A stretch of 64,000 nucleotides of DNA from Rhodospirillales bacterium. Lineage in GTDB: Bacteria; Pseudomonadota; Alphaproteobacteria; TMED109. Of the stretch, positions 30,148 through 39,407 are shown in pieces (positions within the stretch are counted from its first letter, which is position 1; each line of letters begins with the position of its first letter). The stretch spans positions 100,413 to 164,412 of the forward strand of contig JAPPED010000027.1 of the NCBI GenBank assembly GCA_028824295.1, given 5' to 3'. Both the position numbers and the translations under genes were made by a program. The notes beneath the pieces are model-generated. The model ran no database searches. It had not been told where the DNA came from and saw only the letters and a list, made by a program, of their open reading frames with translations.

Positions 30148-31131
30148 TCAGTCGAGCTGCCCGAAGTCGCTCGCGTACAGGCTGCGGAGCGCTGTGCTCG
30201 TGTCCGGCTGCAGCGGCGCCATGTCCACGACCGCCGACGCCTCGCTCACGTGCTCGGGCAGGTTGGGACCTACCAGCACGCCGTGGACGCGTCGGTCGTC
30301 GAGCACGAAGCGGATCGCCGCCTGCGCCCGACTGCCCGGCTCTCCGTCAATGGCGTCCCAGACGGCGCGGGCCCGCATTTCCTCGGAGGCCATGTCGGCG
30401 CTCGCATACATCGGGATCTCCCGCCCCGTCCGCGTGGCGCTCGCCAGCACGCCAGCCGCCAGGACACGGATGACAAACACCCCGACATCGCATGTTTCGC
30501 AATGGGCGATCACGTTGCCGAAATCGACCGTTGACCAGCCAGCGGGCACCGCCTGCCCCGCGCTGGGATTCAGCATGTTGTAGTAGACCTGCGCAGTGTC
30601 GAACCGCGCGCTGGTCACCAGGCGCTTCAGGCTGTCCGCGTCGCCGTTGGCCGTGAAGCCGGCATAGCGGGTCACGCCCCGGCGCTTCAGGTCATCAAGC
30701 GCATCCGCCACGCCGCCGGGCTCGAGAACGCGGTCGACAGCCAGGCAGCGCGCGTCGCTTCCGGCCCCAAGCGGGTTGTGCAGCTGCAGAAGGTCGACGG
30801 AGGTCCGGTTCAATCGGGCGAGGCTCTTCCCGATGCTCTCCTCGATCTGCTCGGATACCGGACGGTCGCTCGCCGGATCGACATGGAACTTGGTCGAGAG
30901 ATACGGATTCCAGTCGAATTCCGGTAGGAGCTCGCCGAGGGCACGCTCCGAGATACCGTCGCCATAGGACGGGGCGGTATCGATCCAGTTGACACCGGCT
31001 TCCTGGGCGAGGCGCAGCGCCGCCCGCCCGACTTCCGCATCGTGATGGATCAGGACGCCGCCAACCCACCCGGCACCGAAGACGATCTCAGAAACTTCAA
31101 GGTCGGTGCGGCCCAATCGACGGTACTTCAC
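30148..31131 (-). CDS. Aldo/keto reductase
   Basis: 327 residues from GTG 31131 with GGGGG upstream. TIM-barrel NAD(P)H oxidoreductase: catalytic D51, Y56, K81 and H118 are readable (NWIDTAPSYGDG, LSTKFHV, LLQLHNPLG). The sequence resembles the broad AKR group that includes D-threo-aldose 1-dehydrogenase and L-galactose dehydrogenase. Residue spacing is normal and the gene looks intact. Its substrate is not inferable; the divergent neighbour is a membrane acyltransferase-like protein. Confidence 0.87.
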   Translation of the reverse strand: MKYRRLGRTDLEVSEIVFGAGWVGGVLIHHDAEVGRAALRLAQEAGVNWIDTAPSYGDGISERALGELLPEFDWNPYLSTKFHVDPASDRPVSEQIEESIGKSLARLNRTSVDLLQLHNPLGAGSDARCLAVDRVLEPGGVADALDDLKRRGVTRYAGFTANGDADSLKRLVTSARFDTAQVYYNMLNPSAGQAVPAGWSTVDFGNVIAHCETCDVGVFVIRVLAAGVLASATRTGREIPMYASADMASEEMRARAVWDAIDGEPGSRAQAAIRFVLDDRRVHGVLVGPNLPEHVSEASAVVDMAPLQPDTSTALRSLYASDFGQLD

Positions 31132-31459
31132 GGTGCCCCCGGGTGCGGTTGCTGACGGCTGCCTGCCGCCGGATCACCGATCATATCCGTGACCGGCGGG
31201 CCGAACCGGCGACCAAATCCCCAAGGACCGGTGTCCACTGCACCGCCGGACGCGCCCGCTGCCAGCGTCGCGCCGGACGGACGGGCGGCCGCGCCGATGC
31301 GGGTCGCGCGAACACCGACGCCGCCGAACCGGGTATCACGATCGTTCGCATGCATCTGTACTTGCCCCTGCAGCGGTAAGATGGCCGGCCAGATCGGCGC
31401 AGTGCGCGGGCAAGCCGGGTTGACGGCAACACGATCGGACCTCCCGGGGGCATTGGGGC
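31132..31459. other. Divergent gap (328 bp)
   Basis: Separates the leftward aldo/keto reductase and the rightward DUF1624 membrane protein; should contain promoters for both. Nothing else seen. Confidence 0.4.
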
Positions 31460-32302
31460 ATGGCTCGAAGGCGCGGACCACGGGCATCGAGAGGGAAACA
31501 GCGGAGATCCCGGCGGCAGGGCACCCAGACCCAGGCCGTACGTTCCGGCGCCGACCATCGACTCGCCGGAACCGAGAGCATCCCCCGGATCCCGCTGCTG
31601 GACGTGCTGCGGGGGGTCGCGCTCATCGGGATGACCGTATTCCATTTTGCCTACGATCTGATGTTCTTCGGGCTGCAGGAGCCCGGCTACACGACGCAGC
31701 TCCACTGGGCGGCCCTGGCCAAGGCCGTGGCCATCAGCTTCCTGTTCGCGACGGGTGCGAGCCTCTATCTCGCGCACGCGCACGCCTTCCACTGGACGCG
31801 CTGGGCCCGGCGGCTGGCGCTGATCGTCCTGGGCGCGCTGGCCATCACCGCCGCCACCTGGATCGCTACGCCACAGTCGCTGATCTTTTTCGGCATCCTG
31901 CACCTGATCGCGTTTGCCGGCGTCGCCGGCCTGGCGTTCGTGCGGGGCCCGTGGTGGCTGGCGGCGGCCGCGGCAGTGGCCATTCTCGCCATCAACGAAA
32001 CGGTGCAGACCGAGTTGCTGGACGCGCGGATCTGGCAGTGGACCGGGCTGTCGGTCGCTCGACCGAATTCCGGCGACTACTTCCCGGTGTTTCCCTGGCT
32101 GGCAGCGGTGCTCTTTGGTATCGGCGCCGCCAGATGGGCGCACGGGGCGGGGGCGCTTCGCCGGCTGGCAGTCTACCGGATGGAAGGCAGCGTTGGGCGG
32201 TTCGTCCGCTTCCTCGGCCGCAACAGCCTCGTCTACTACCTGCTGCACCAGCCCGTCATGATGGGCCTGCTCTGGACGTGGCTGCAGGTGACGAACCGCT
32301 GA
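31460..32302 (+). CDS. DUF1624 / heparan-alpha-glucosaminide N-acetyltransferase-like membrane protein
   Basis: 280 residues. The segment IPLLDVLRGVALIGMTVFHFAYDLMFFG is the diagnostic first membrane helix of DUF1624 (HGSNAT catalytic-domain-like) proteins, with the conserved D and the histidine that would carry an acyl group. Six or seven further helices follow, ending with RNSLVYYLLHQPVMMGLLW. It probably acylates an envelope or exported substrate at the inner membrane. The first 40 residues are very basic and unconserved, so the true start may be later. Confidence 0.78.
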   Translation: MARRRGPRASRGKQRRSRRQGTQTQAVRSGADHRLAGTESIPRIPLLDVLRGVALIGMTVFHFAYDLMFFGLQEPGYTTQLHWAALAKAVAISFLFATGASLYLAHAHAFHWTRWARRLALIVLGALAITAATWIATPQSLIFFGILHLIAFAGVAGLAFVRGPWWLAAAAAVAILAINETVQTELLDARIWQWTGLSVARPNSGDYFPVFPWLAAVLFGIGAARWAHGAGALRRLAVYRMEGSVGRFVRFLGRNSLVYYLLHQPVMMGLLWTWLQVTNR

Positions 32303-32363
32303 GAACTGGGGTAGGCCCTAGGCGCAGGCCGCCGGGCTGTCGCCGTATCGGACCGCCGCTTGG

Positions 32364-33125
32364 TCAGAAGACGCCCGGTATCAGCGCCTTCCGGCGAGGC
32401 GGATAATCGCTGAACGTCTCCCGGTACCATTGATGATTGCTGCGCGCCCTGGGCACAAGATTAGCGGCGGTAAAGAGGAAAAAGGCGAGACCGCAAGTCG
32501 ACCACGTGGCGAGTGCCCAGCCGGCCCACTCGAGGAGTTCACCCAGGTAATTGGGACACGAAACGAAGCGATACCCGCCTCCCCGCGGGATCACGTAGCC
32601 GGTCTCGCCGGGTCCGCGCAGGCGCATGAGGACGTTGTCGGCGTGCAGGTTGAGTGCAATCCCCGCCAGGAAAATTCCGACGCCGATCAGGAAACGCGGA
32701 TCGGCGAGCCATTCGATCGCGTACTCGCCGAATTCCGAAATGAACCGGGCATTGATATAGGCGTTGATCGCATTGAAGAAGAAGCCTGTTGCCACGATCA
32801 GCAGCGGCGTCTTCCGTCCGCTTGCCCGGATCCGGAACGGAAACACGAATGTCCGGTTCAGGTAGTGCACCTGCCACATGGCTAGGAAGAACAGCGGCAC
32901 GAGGTGGGACGCCGACTCCCCGGCGAGATAGACCGCGAGAAAGACGAGGACCGCCGGCAGTTCCATGATCACCCAGCCGAGCCGGCTGGAAATGTGGGGT
33001 CCCCAGCCCGTGCCGGCGTAGTGGCGGCCATAGGGCGCGGTCATGCGGAGCAGGTACAGGAACGTCAGGCCGGCTGCGGCGATGACCGCCCATACCAGCA
33101 CGCCGTGCAGTTGTTCCTCGGCCAT
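32364..33125 (-). CDS. Steroid 5-alpha-reductase family membrane protein (DUF1295-like)
   Basis: 253 residues with about six membrane helices. The C-terminal half carries the family signature: GYRFVSCPNYLGELLEWAGWAL, then SNHQWYRETFSDYPPRRKALIPGVF, which in 3-oxo-5-alpha-steroid 4-dehydrogenases and related sterol reductases forms the NADPH site (conserved N-Y-x-G-E and the final K-A-L-I-P). It should reduce a double bond next to a ketone, or a sterol-type double bond, in the membrane. The gene begins one base after the stop of the 3-beta-HSD-like SDR, so the two are translationally linked and probably act on one substrate. It is part of the candidate sterol locus ending in the SMT gene. Confidence 0.85.
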   Translation of the reverse strand: MAEEQLHGVLVWAVIAAAGLTFLYLLRMTAPYGRHYAGTGWGPHISSRLGWVIMELPAVLVFLAVYLAGESASHLVPLFFLAMWQVHYLNRTFVFPFRIRASGRKTPLLIVATGFFFNAINAYINARFISEFGEYAIEWLADPRFLIGVGIFLAGIALNLHADNVLMRLRGPGETGYVIPRGGGYRFVSCPNYLGELLEWAGWALATWSTCGLAFFLFTAANLVPRARSNHQWYRETFSDYPPRRKALIPGVF

Positions 33126-33126
33126 C

Positions 33127-34122
33127 TCAACCAGCTTCGTCGAGCATGCCCTGCTCGTGGAACCAACGGTAAGTATCCCTCACGGAATCTGCCAAGGGAC
33201 GTGACTTGAACCCGAGTTCCGCCTGCGCCTTGGCATTAGAGATTCGACGGTTGCTGTTGCTCATCACGCGTACCGCAGCCGGCGTATAGAGGGGCCGACG
33301 CCCCCGACTACGGTCCAGCATGACCTGAAAGGGCGCCCAGAGCCGGGCCACAAACAGGGGGATCACGAGACGGGACACCGGCACTCCGGTCGCTTGCTCG
33401 GTCAGGAGCGCCAGGGTGCGCACGGAATTCCAGCCACCTGACAGGAGGTAGTTCTCGCCGCATTTTGCCTTCGTTTCGGCGGCCACCGTGGCATCGACCA
33501 CATCGCGCACATCCACCCAGTCGAAGCCGCCCGCGACCTGCGCAGGAATTCTTCTCCGGTGCAGATCAAGGAACACGTGTCCCATGTACGAAGGCACACC
33601 GTCGAAGGGGCCGATCACGCTTGTCGGGTTGAGGATTACCGCGTCGAGGCCGCAATCGATGCCACGACGAATTTCCTCTTCGCCGGCGGCCTTCGACCGG
33701 CCGTAGGTGCCTTGCCGCGGGTCGTCGGCGGAGCCACGGCTTTCATCGAGCACTTCGTCGAGCGGGTACTGGTTGAAGGCGTGTATCGAGGAAACATGGA
33801 CAAGCCGCCGCACGCCGCATTGCAGGGATGCCTCGACGACGTTGCGCGTGCCCAACACATTCGTCGTATGGACATCCTTGCCCCGGGCGGGGTCGATCGA
33901 CACCAGGGCGGCCAGGTGGAAGACGGTTTCCGCGCCCGAAAAAGCGGCAACCAGCGAGTCCTTGTCGAGGATGTCACCGCTGACCCACGCGATGTCGAGA
34001 TCCGCTGCCGTCCCCTTCCCTTCGCGGTAGATCGCGCGGACCTGACGGGGGTCGCCTCGGTCGGCGAGAGCCCGGGCAAGCACACCACCGATATGGCCGC
34101 TCGCTCCCGTGATCACCCGCAT
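33127..34122 (-). CDS. NAD(P)-dependent epimerase/dehydratase, 3-beta-hydroxysteroid-dehydrogenase-like
   Basis: 331 residues from ATG 34122; the longer frame adds 15 basic, unconserved residues. It is an extended SDR: GASGHIG at 6-12, FHLAALVSIDPARGKDVHTTNVLGTRNVVEA, catalytic SS at 111-112 and Y140/K144 in TYGRSKAAGE. The overall form (NPTSVIGPFDGVPSYMG, FDWVDVRDVVDA, LLSGGWNSVRTLALL) fits the 3-beta-HSD/cholesterol dehydrogenase branch as well as dihydroflavonol reductases, so steroid specificity is inferred from the coupled reductase. The next gene starts one base downstream. Confidence 0.82.
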   Translation of the reverse strand: MRVITGASGHIGGVLARALADRGDPRQVRAIYREGKGTAADLDIAWVSGDILDKDSLVAAFSGAETVFHLAALVSIDPARGKDVHTTNVLGTRNVVEASLQCGVRRLVHVSSIHAFNQYPLDEVLDESRGSADDPRQGTYGRSKAAGEEEIRRGIDCGLDAVILNPTSVIGPFDGVPSYMGHVFLDLHRRRIPAQVAGGFDWVDVRDVVDATVAAETKAKCGENYLLSGGWNSVRTLALLTEQATGVPVSRLVIPLFVARLWAPFQVMLDRSRGRRPLYTPAAVRVMSNSNRRISNAKAQAELGFKSRPLADSVRDTYRWFHEQGMLDEAG

Positions 34123-34860
34123 GGCAGCGTCCCGCTCGCTTGCCCTGCCTGTCCGTGCGGCAGGCATCCGCCACCGGCGAAAATCGTCGCACCCACGTCA
34201 GCTCCAAGCTCTGGCAGCGCGCCACGGATCATGCTCGCATAGCCCAACATCGTCGTTTCAAGACAGCGTCCGAACACCAGAATTGTCGGCAGGGCACGAC
34301 AGCGTCTCATCTGTCACATCACCGGCGGCTCCGCGCCCCGGGCAACGCGATCACGAGACCAGGTACCGTACCGACGTTGGTCAGGGCGCTCCGCATACGC
34401 GAGCCGGGCCCGGATCTAGCCGCGACGGCGGCCCGCGATTCGCGAGCTTCGGACCACGCGTACCCAAGTTGTCGATGCCGCCACATGCGAATTCCATTGT
34501 CGTGCCGAAGTTCCGCACAGTAAGGCACTTTCACGCACAAGGTGCCGCGTTCCGGAACCCGGATCAAGTAACGGCTGACCTCCGCACCACCGCGTCTGCC
34601 TGGCACGGAAGCACACCTTGCGTGGTGCGGCCGGTGTGCCGCGCGTGGGGATTGCGTGGAGCAAGTCTGAGAGATGGTGCCGCGCCTCCTGTCGTCTGGC
34701 GGCATGCCGATCCAAAAACCAACGGGAAGCCTCCCCCCGGATCGTCTCGAACCAAGATACGTTCCAAGCGGCGTAGCTGTTGTCGATGGGCAGTGGCTCC
34801 AACTCGACACCGGCCGGGCGGCCCGTGCGTTCTCTGGGGTGAGCGCGGCTGACGCAAGAC
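34123..34860. other. Gap without a recognised gene (738 bp)
   Basis: Between the SDR gene and the porin gene. Two minus-strand frames contain protein-like pieces, for example LPIDNSYAAWNVSWFETIRG, and could be a decayed gene, but no family could be named and no single frame is supported. Confidence 0.35.
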
Positions 34861-35640
34861 CTAGAGTTCCCACACGAACAGAGCCTGCACGGCGTTCTCG
34901 TCAGTGTGCCGGTCTCCCAACTTGTTCATCCAGAACTGGTACTCGATCCCGATTGCGATCCGGTCAGTCAGGTGCCACTGCAGCTGGGGCTGCGCCAGGA
35001 TCCACGACCCCACCGTCCCGCCGAGTTCGTTGGTCCGCTCGCCGACATATTCGATGTGGCCTTCGATACTGAAATCGGCGGTACCCACCCGGAACGGCCG
35101 TGCAAAGTTGAAGTCGATGAGGATCGTGTCGTCTTCCGCAGGCGCCCCGCCAGACACGACCCCCTCGCTGCCATCGATCAGCGCCGCAAGGTCGAGGTTC
35201 GCGAACGCGAATCCCTCAAGGCCGAGCGCCAGCCGTACGCCGGCAACATACTTTCGGACCTTCGCGTCCGCGGCCCAGTTGAAGCCGCCGATCAGCCCGA
35301 TGTCCGCGACCGGACCAGCGCCGACGCGACCGCCGGTGATCTTGCCGAGGCTGAAGTTCGCGTAGGCTTCGCTGTAGAGGTCGACGTCGGAGGCGCCGGG
35401 TTGCCGCGAGTCAACGACGTCGACGAAGAAGAAGTTGTCGCCATATTTCCATCCGCTCGCGTGCTGCAGCGTGTAGGTCACGTGTTCGGCGCTACCGCCG
35501 CCAGCGAAGGAGGGGACATCCAGATTGCCGATCTGGAGATGCAACTCCGTGTTGCTCCAATCCGTGGCCTGCGCCGAAGCACACGAAAGCAGCGCGAGAA
35601 CGGTTAGCCCGAACCACATCGGGAACGCGAGAACATGCAT
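34861..35640 (-). CDS. Tsx-like outer membrane channel protein (DUF5020/nucleoside-specific type)
   Basis: 259 residues from ATG 35640, which gives a clean signal peptide (MHVLAFPMWFGLTVLALLSCASAQA). The mature part has beta-barrel alternation and Tsx-like segments: WSNTELHLQIGNL, HASGWKYGDNFFFVDVVDSRQPG, and DLYSEAYANFSLGKITG, closing with AVQALFVWEL. Tsx proteins are narrow outer-membrane channels for nucleosides; distant homologues carry other small solutes. It lies among lipid-modifying genes, but a transport role for lipids would be speculation. Confidence 0.7.
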   Translation of the reverse strand: MHVLAFPMWFGLTVLALLSCASAQATDWSNTELHLQIGNLDVPSFAGGGSAEHVTYTLQHASGWKYGDNFFFVDVVDSRQPGASDVDLYSEAYANFSLGKITGGRVGAGPVADIGLIGGFNWAADAKVRKYVAGVRLALGLEGFAFANLDLAALIDGSEGVVSGGAPAEDDTILIDFNFARPFRVGTADFSIEGHIEYVGERTNELGGTVGSWILAQPQLQWHLTDRIAIGIEYQFWMNKLGDRHTDENAVQALFVWEL

Positions 35641-35981
35641 GCCGGCGCTCACTCGGAAAGGATCATGGCGTCTCGGCCGGCCGCGAACAACTCTCTGATC
35701 GGACAGCCCAGTGGGCCGGCCACGGGAGCTGCCGACGGGGGCAGGACCGTGCGTTAGTATCGGGCATAAGGTGCGTTGTGTCCGCATGCGCGCCGCGAAG
35801 GACACACGGCGGCACGGCCGTGATTTAGTCGGACAGCAGATTCGGGTTCGCAAACGCCGGGACGGGCTGACTGGCGGTTCGCTTCATCTTGCTGTAGCCC
35901 GGCCAACCACTACGGCTGCCTAGTGGGCAGTCGGTCGCGGTGGTAGGTTACCAAGTCCCGAAATTCGCGAGGAAAACAAAT
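35641..35981. other. Divergent gap (341 bp)
   Basis: Between the leftward porin gene and the rightward FAD enzyme gene. No gene seen; expected to hold two promoters. Confidence 0.4.
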
Positions 35982-37340
35982 ATGCCACGACGAATTGCAG
36001 TTGTGGGTGGAGGCGTCTCGGGACTGGGCGCCGCATGGGCGCTGCATCATCACCCGGACCGTTTCGACTTCCGGCTGTTCGAGGCCCAAGAGCAACTCGG
36101 TGGCAATGCGGTAACCGTGGACATGCCCCAGAACGACGGCAGTTCAATTCCATTTGACATATCGGTCACCGCCCTGATCCCTTCGGTGTATCACCACATC
36201 CTGTTGTTGATGGAAAAGTTCGATATCAGGCTGATTGATACCAAGTTCACCTACAGCGTCGAATGTGGCGGCCAGTTTTATGCCCACGATTTCGGGTCCG
36301 ACATCCGGGACCAGCTCCAGTCCGAAATCCGCAAGTTTCGACGACTGATGAGGCGCTTGCACTGGATCGGCTGGCTCAGCCGCGCCCAGTCCAAGTACCT
36401 GAACGCCCTCAACCCGTTCAATTACGTCAGCATGTGGACGGTCTTGAATCTGGGAGGTTTTTCCAAGGACTTCAGATACAAGATTCTGAAACCCATGTTC
36501 ATCAACTTCGTGCTGGCCTCGAACGTGTTCGATCTGCCGGCGGCACTATTTTCGAGGTATCTCGAATTCTTCAATATCGAGACGGGTACCCCCATGTGGA
36601 CGTGGGATCAGGGGACTCGACGAATCTACGAAAACCTGTCGGCCGGCTTCCGGGACAAGATCTACCTCAATCGGCCGGTCGCGAAGGTGTACCGACAGGC
36701 GTCCTGCGTCGTGATCGAAGATGCCTCCGGCGCCCAGGAAACGTTCGACGAGGTCGTATTCGCATGCCCGGCAGACCAGACCTTGAAAATCCTGGACAGG
36801 CCTTCCTGGCTCGAACGCTACATCCTGTCGTCAGTCCGTTACGACAACGATATCCATCGTCAAGCGGTCGTCCATTGGGACTCCTCGGTCCTGCCTGACA
36901 ATGACATGAAGTGCCTGGACACTCGGACCAACTACATCCAGCAATACGGCGACAAACCGGACAACTACGAGATCACGCACATCATCCACAACCAGCAACC
37001 CTGGGCCAAGCGGTCAGACAAGCCTTGCCTGGTGACCTACAACGCGACCAGCGCCATCGACGAACAGAAGATCATCACGAAGCGGCGGTTTCAGCACATC
37101 GTCCATGACCTGCGTCAAGTCACCATGCTCGTAGGCCTGTTCCGCTTCATTCAGGGCAAGAGGAGGACGTGGCACTGCGGCGCGCACACCCTGATCAACA
37201 GCCAGGAAACCTGCCTCATCACCGGACTCGCCGCAGCGAGACAGCTCGGCGCCGACTATCCCTTCGATGACCCCGGGGCCAGAAGGTCGTTCAACCACTA
37301 TGGGAGCATCCTGCACGGGTTGCGGTTCAGGAAGGCGTAG
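35982..37340 (+). CDS. FAD-dependent amine-oxidase-type oxidoreductase (COG2907-like)
   Basis: 452 residues from ATG 35982, preceded by GCGAGGAAAAC. The N-terminal FAD motif is IAVVGGGVSGLGAAWALHHH (G9, G11, G14, G16), then FRLFEAQEQLGGNAVTVDM. The middle and end match the predicted NAD/FAD-binding group seen beside cyclopropane-synthase and DUF1365 genes in many proteobacteria; here it neighbours a Rieske enzyme and not those genes. The expected reaction is oxidation or desaturation of a lipid-like substrate. Codons are visibly less GC-rich than in the housekeeping genes of the window. It converges on the Rieske gene with a 135-bp gap. Confidence 0.85.
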   Translation: MPRRIAVVGGGVSGLGAAWALHHHPDRFDFRLFEAQEQLGGNAVTVDMPQNDGSSIPFDISVTALIPSVYHHILLLMEKFDIRLIDTKFTYSVECGGQFYAHDFGSDIRDQLQSEIRKFRRLMRRLHWIGWLSRAQSKYLNALNPFNYVSMWTVLNLGGFSKDFRYKILKPMFINFVLASNVFDLPAALFSRYLEFFNIETGTPMWTWDQGTRRIYENLSAGFRDKIYLNRPVAKVYRQASCVVIEDASGAQETFDEVVFACPADQTLKILDRPSWLERYILSSVRYDNDIHRQAVVHWDSSVLPDNDMKCLDTRTNYIQQYGDKPDNYEITHIIHNQQPWAKRSDKPCLVTYNATSAIDEQKIITKRRFQHIVHDLRQVTMLVGLFRFIQGKRRTWHCGAHTLINSQETCLITGLAAARQLGADYPFDDPGARRSFNHYGSILHGLRFRKA

Positions 37341-37475
37341 CGTGCGGGCAACGTCATGCCCCCAGTGGCGCGGCGCTGCTGGTTGGGGGATCGTCAGATT
37401 GGCTAGCGGTTCGTTCGCCCCGGGCCACGGATCGCGATCAGGCCGTGTAAGCGGGCTTCCGGCCCCGCATTGCGG

Positions 37476-38534
37476 CTACCTGCCATCACCCTCGTTGTCG
37501 CGCGGATAGAACTGTTTGCAATAGCGACGATATTTGCCGATGTCGCCGTCAGAACGACTCAACCGTGGATGCGGACGATGCTGCCGTCGTTGCCAGATGA
37601 CGACATCCTGCCGAACATCCCGCATTTGTGCGGATACCACGAACTTGTTCATGACGCTGGTGCGCAGCTTCGTGGGCAGGAACCGCAGGCCGACGATCGG
37701 TCGTTTCGGGCTGCGCAATTCCCGGATCTGGCTGACCAGCACCAGATCGACCAGCGTGCCGTCGACCGGGGTAGCGAGAACCCAGAGCCGCAGGTCCATG
37801 CCGATTGAATGCTCCTGGATATTGACGAAGGAGTACCCGAGCCCATGGACATGGGCGGTAGCAGAAACCTGGTAGAAGGATTCAACAACACCGGCGATCC
37901 GGCGGCGGCGGCGGAACTCAAACCGAGCAAGAAGATGTGCGCCATCCACCGTGGTCGCGCCAACCGGTTTTACGTTGCCGTAACCATGGACGTACTGCAG
38001 GTGGGCCAGGTCCACGGAGTTCTCCGCCAACTCCTGGACATGGCCGGGAAATCGGACGCTCCGGAGTTCCGGGTCGCACCAGTCATTTCCTGCGGATGGC
38101 ACATCCGGAAGGGTCCATTGCGGCGGCCGTCCAGCGGCGCTCCACCAGGCGAAGATCAGGCCATGAATTTCCCGTACTTCGAGCACTTGGAGCTTCACGG
38201 ATTTCGGCGGCGGGGCAAAGGGAGTCGCCACGCAATTGCCGGCGATATCGTAGGTGAACCCGTGAAAGGGGCAGACGAGACAGTCGTCACGCACCCGGCC
38301 GCCGGCGGCAGGCCCCAGAGAGGAACCCATGTGCGGGCACACCGACTCGGCCACGCAGACCGTGCCTTCGCTATCGCACCAGGCAACGATGTCCTGGCCC
38401 AGCCACTGCCGCTGAATCAGCTTGCTTTTTGCCAGAGAGCGTCGGCTGATGATGAAGTACCAGCCCTCGGGAAACGGAAAGAGAGAACCTGGCACGTCAT
38501 CCGTGCTGCAACTGCTCTTTACGTCTCGCCGCAT
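37476..38534 (-). CDS. Rieske non-heme iron oxygenase (sterol-desaturase/KshA-like)
   Basis: 352 residues; GGGAG lies just upstream of the ATG. The Rieske [2Fe-2S] site is complete: C66-P-H68 and C88-P-F-H91. The mononuclear iron site follows in ENSVDLAHLQYVHGY as N172, D175, H178 and H183. The N-terminal FPFPEGWYFIISRRSLAK and the spacing resemble the branch that contains cholesterol 7-desaturase, ketosteroid 9-alpha-hydroxylase and the bacterial sterol C4 demethylase SdmA. It should hydroxylate or desaturate a polycyclic substrate with electrons from a ferredoxin reductase that is not in this window. Steroid specificity is inferred from family and neighbours. Confidence 0.87.
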   Translation of the reverse strand: MRRDVKSSCSTDDVPGSLFPFPEGWYFIISRRSLAKSKLIQRQWLGQDIVAWCDSEGTVCVAESVCPHMGSSLGPAAGGRVRDDCLVCPFHGFTYDIAGNCVATPFAPPPKSVKLQVLEVREIHGLIFAWWSAAGRPPQWTLPDVPSAGNDWCDPELRSVRFPGHVQELAENSVDLAHLQYVHGYGNVKPVGATTVDGAHLLARFEFRRRRRIAGVVESFYQVSATAHVHGLGYSFVNIQEHSIGMDLRLWVLATPVDGTLVDLVLVSQIRELRSPKRPIVGLRFLPTKLRTSVMNKFVVSAQMRDVRQDVVIWQRRQHRPHPRLSRSDGDIGKYRRYCKQFYPRDNEGDGR

Positions 38535-38704
38535 TCTCGCTCCCGGCTATGGCGACGCCCTTGTCTCAGCAGGCAGCGTAAGACCGAAGGGGGCGACGGT
38601 GCGTGTTCCTGAAGCGTCCAGGTTCCGTCCTCGTCATATCGAATGATGGTGAGGGCGTTGGACGGCGACGGCACGCCAGCTGCTTGGCCGACATCACGGC
38701 TCAT
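38519..38704 (-). CDS. Possible 61-aa leader ORF ahead of the Rieske gene
   Basis: A short frame in another phase overlaps the Rieske start by 16 bases. The product (MSRDVGQAAGVPSPSNALTI...) has no recognised family and only a weak ribosome-binding site. It may be a leader that couples translation into the Rieske gene or simply a chance frame. Confidence 0.2.
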   Translation of the reverse strand: MSRDVGQAAGVPSPSNALTIIRYDEDGTWTLQEHAPSPPSVLRCLLRQGRRHSRERECGET

Positions 38705-39334
38705 TCGGCTTCATATCACCCGACTAATAGCACTGTCGTGGTACGACAACAAGAAGATTGACCGTACAAAAGAGGCCTATGGTCCGTCTGAAGTCACCAA
38801 ATTCAGCAGCTTGCCCGTCCGTCTGGTGAAGGGGCTTCCTGAGGTCTCGACGCTAGATTGCCGCACTTGAAGCACGCTTGCCAGGAGGCGATCCCGCAGA
38901 GCGTTCTCTTTCCGATTCGGTGACGTCAGCGAGAAGCAGCCGGTGCTGGCGCACAGGCAACTGACCGCACCCATCTACCGTTTCAGTATTGATAGATTCC
39001 GATGGGTCAAACGCGATACTGTTGACTTGACAGTATCGCCGATAGTTGCAGCAAGCGCGATACAAGCAGCAAGATGTCCCGATTCCACCGCCTGACGGCC
39101 GACCATCAGCTTCACGCAGCCTGACCGCACTGGCGACCACAGAACCCCATCGGTAGGTCGGGAACGCTACCGGCATCCCTAGACTGGGACAGCCGCGGCG
39201 CGGATGCACGAAACCCTCGATGGGCCGCAGTCTCACAACGCGCCACGCCGTTCGCCTGGACACAGGAGAGCTGCGCGCTCCGCATGCGGGACCGTCAGAC
39301 GCCAGCATGGATGCGCAGGCGTAACAAATGGGGC
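38535..39334. other. Long gap without a confident gene (800 bp)
   Basis: Between the Rieske gene and the TnpB element. It contains the optional 61-aa leader and a perfect 10-bp dyad at 39013-39039. The DNA is less GC-rich than elsewhere, as expected next to an inserted element. No coding family was recognised. Confidence 0.45.
39013..39039. promoter_or_regulatory. Perfect 10-bp inverted repeat with 7-bp spacer
   Basis: GCGATACTGT, seven bases (TGACTTG), then ACAGTATCGC. The arms are perfectly complementary. It is not followed by a T-run, so an operator or recombinase-type site is more likely than a terminator. Its central ACTTGACAG also occurs in the left inverted repeat of the TnpB element about 320 bases away. 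Confidence 0.6.
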
Positions 39335-39353
39335 TTATATCGATTACTTGACA
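39335..39353 (+). repeat. Left terminal inverted repeat of TnpB element
   Basis: TTATATCGATTACTTGACA. Matches the inverse of 40688-40706 at 18 of 19 positions; a GGG lies just outside in both ends. Confidence 0.75.
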
Positions 39354-39407
39354 GGTCGGGTTTGTTCCAAGTTATTGCATTGATGATCCTGTGTTACAAG
39401 AACATGC

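Noticed and set aside
34319..34873. Possible 184-aa minus-strand protein
   Set aside because: No family, no ribosome-binding site, and another frame in the same stretch looks equally plausible; treated as a gap with possible decay.
37341..37475. CCCCCA...TTGGGGG pairing in the convergent gap after the FAD gene
   Set aside because: Stem is imperfect and there is no T-run, so a rho-independent terminator is not supported.
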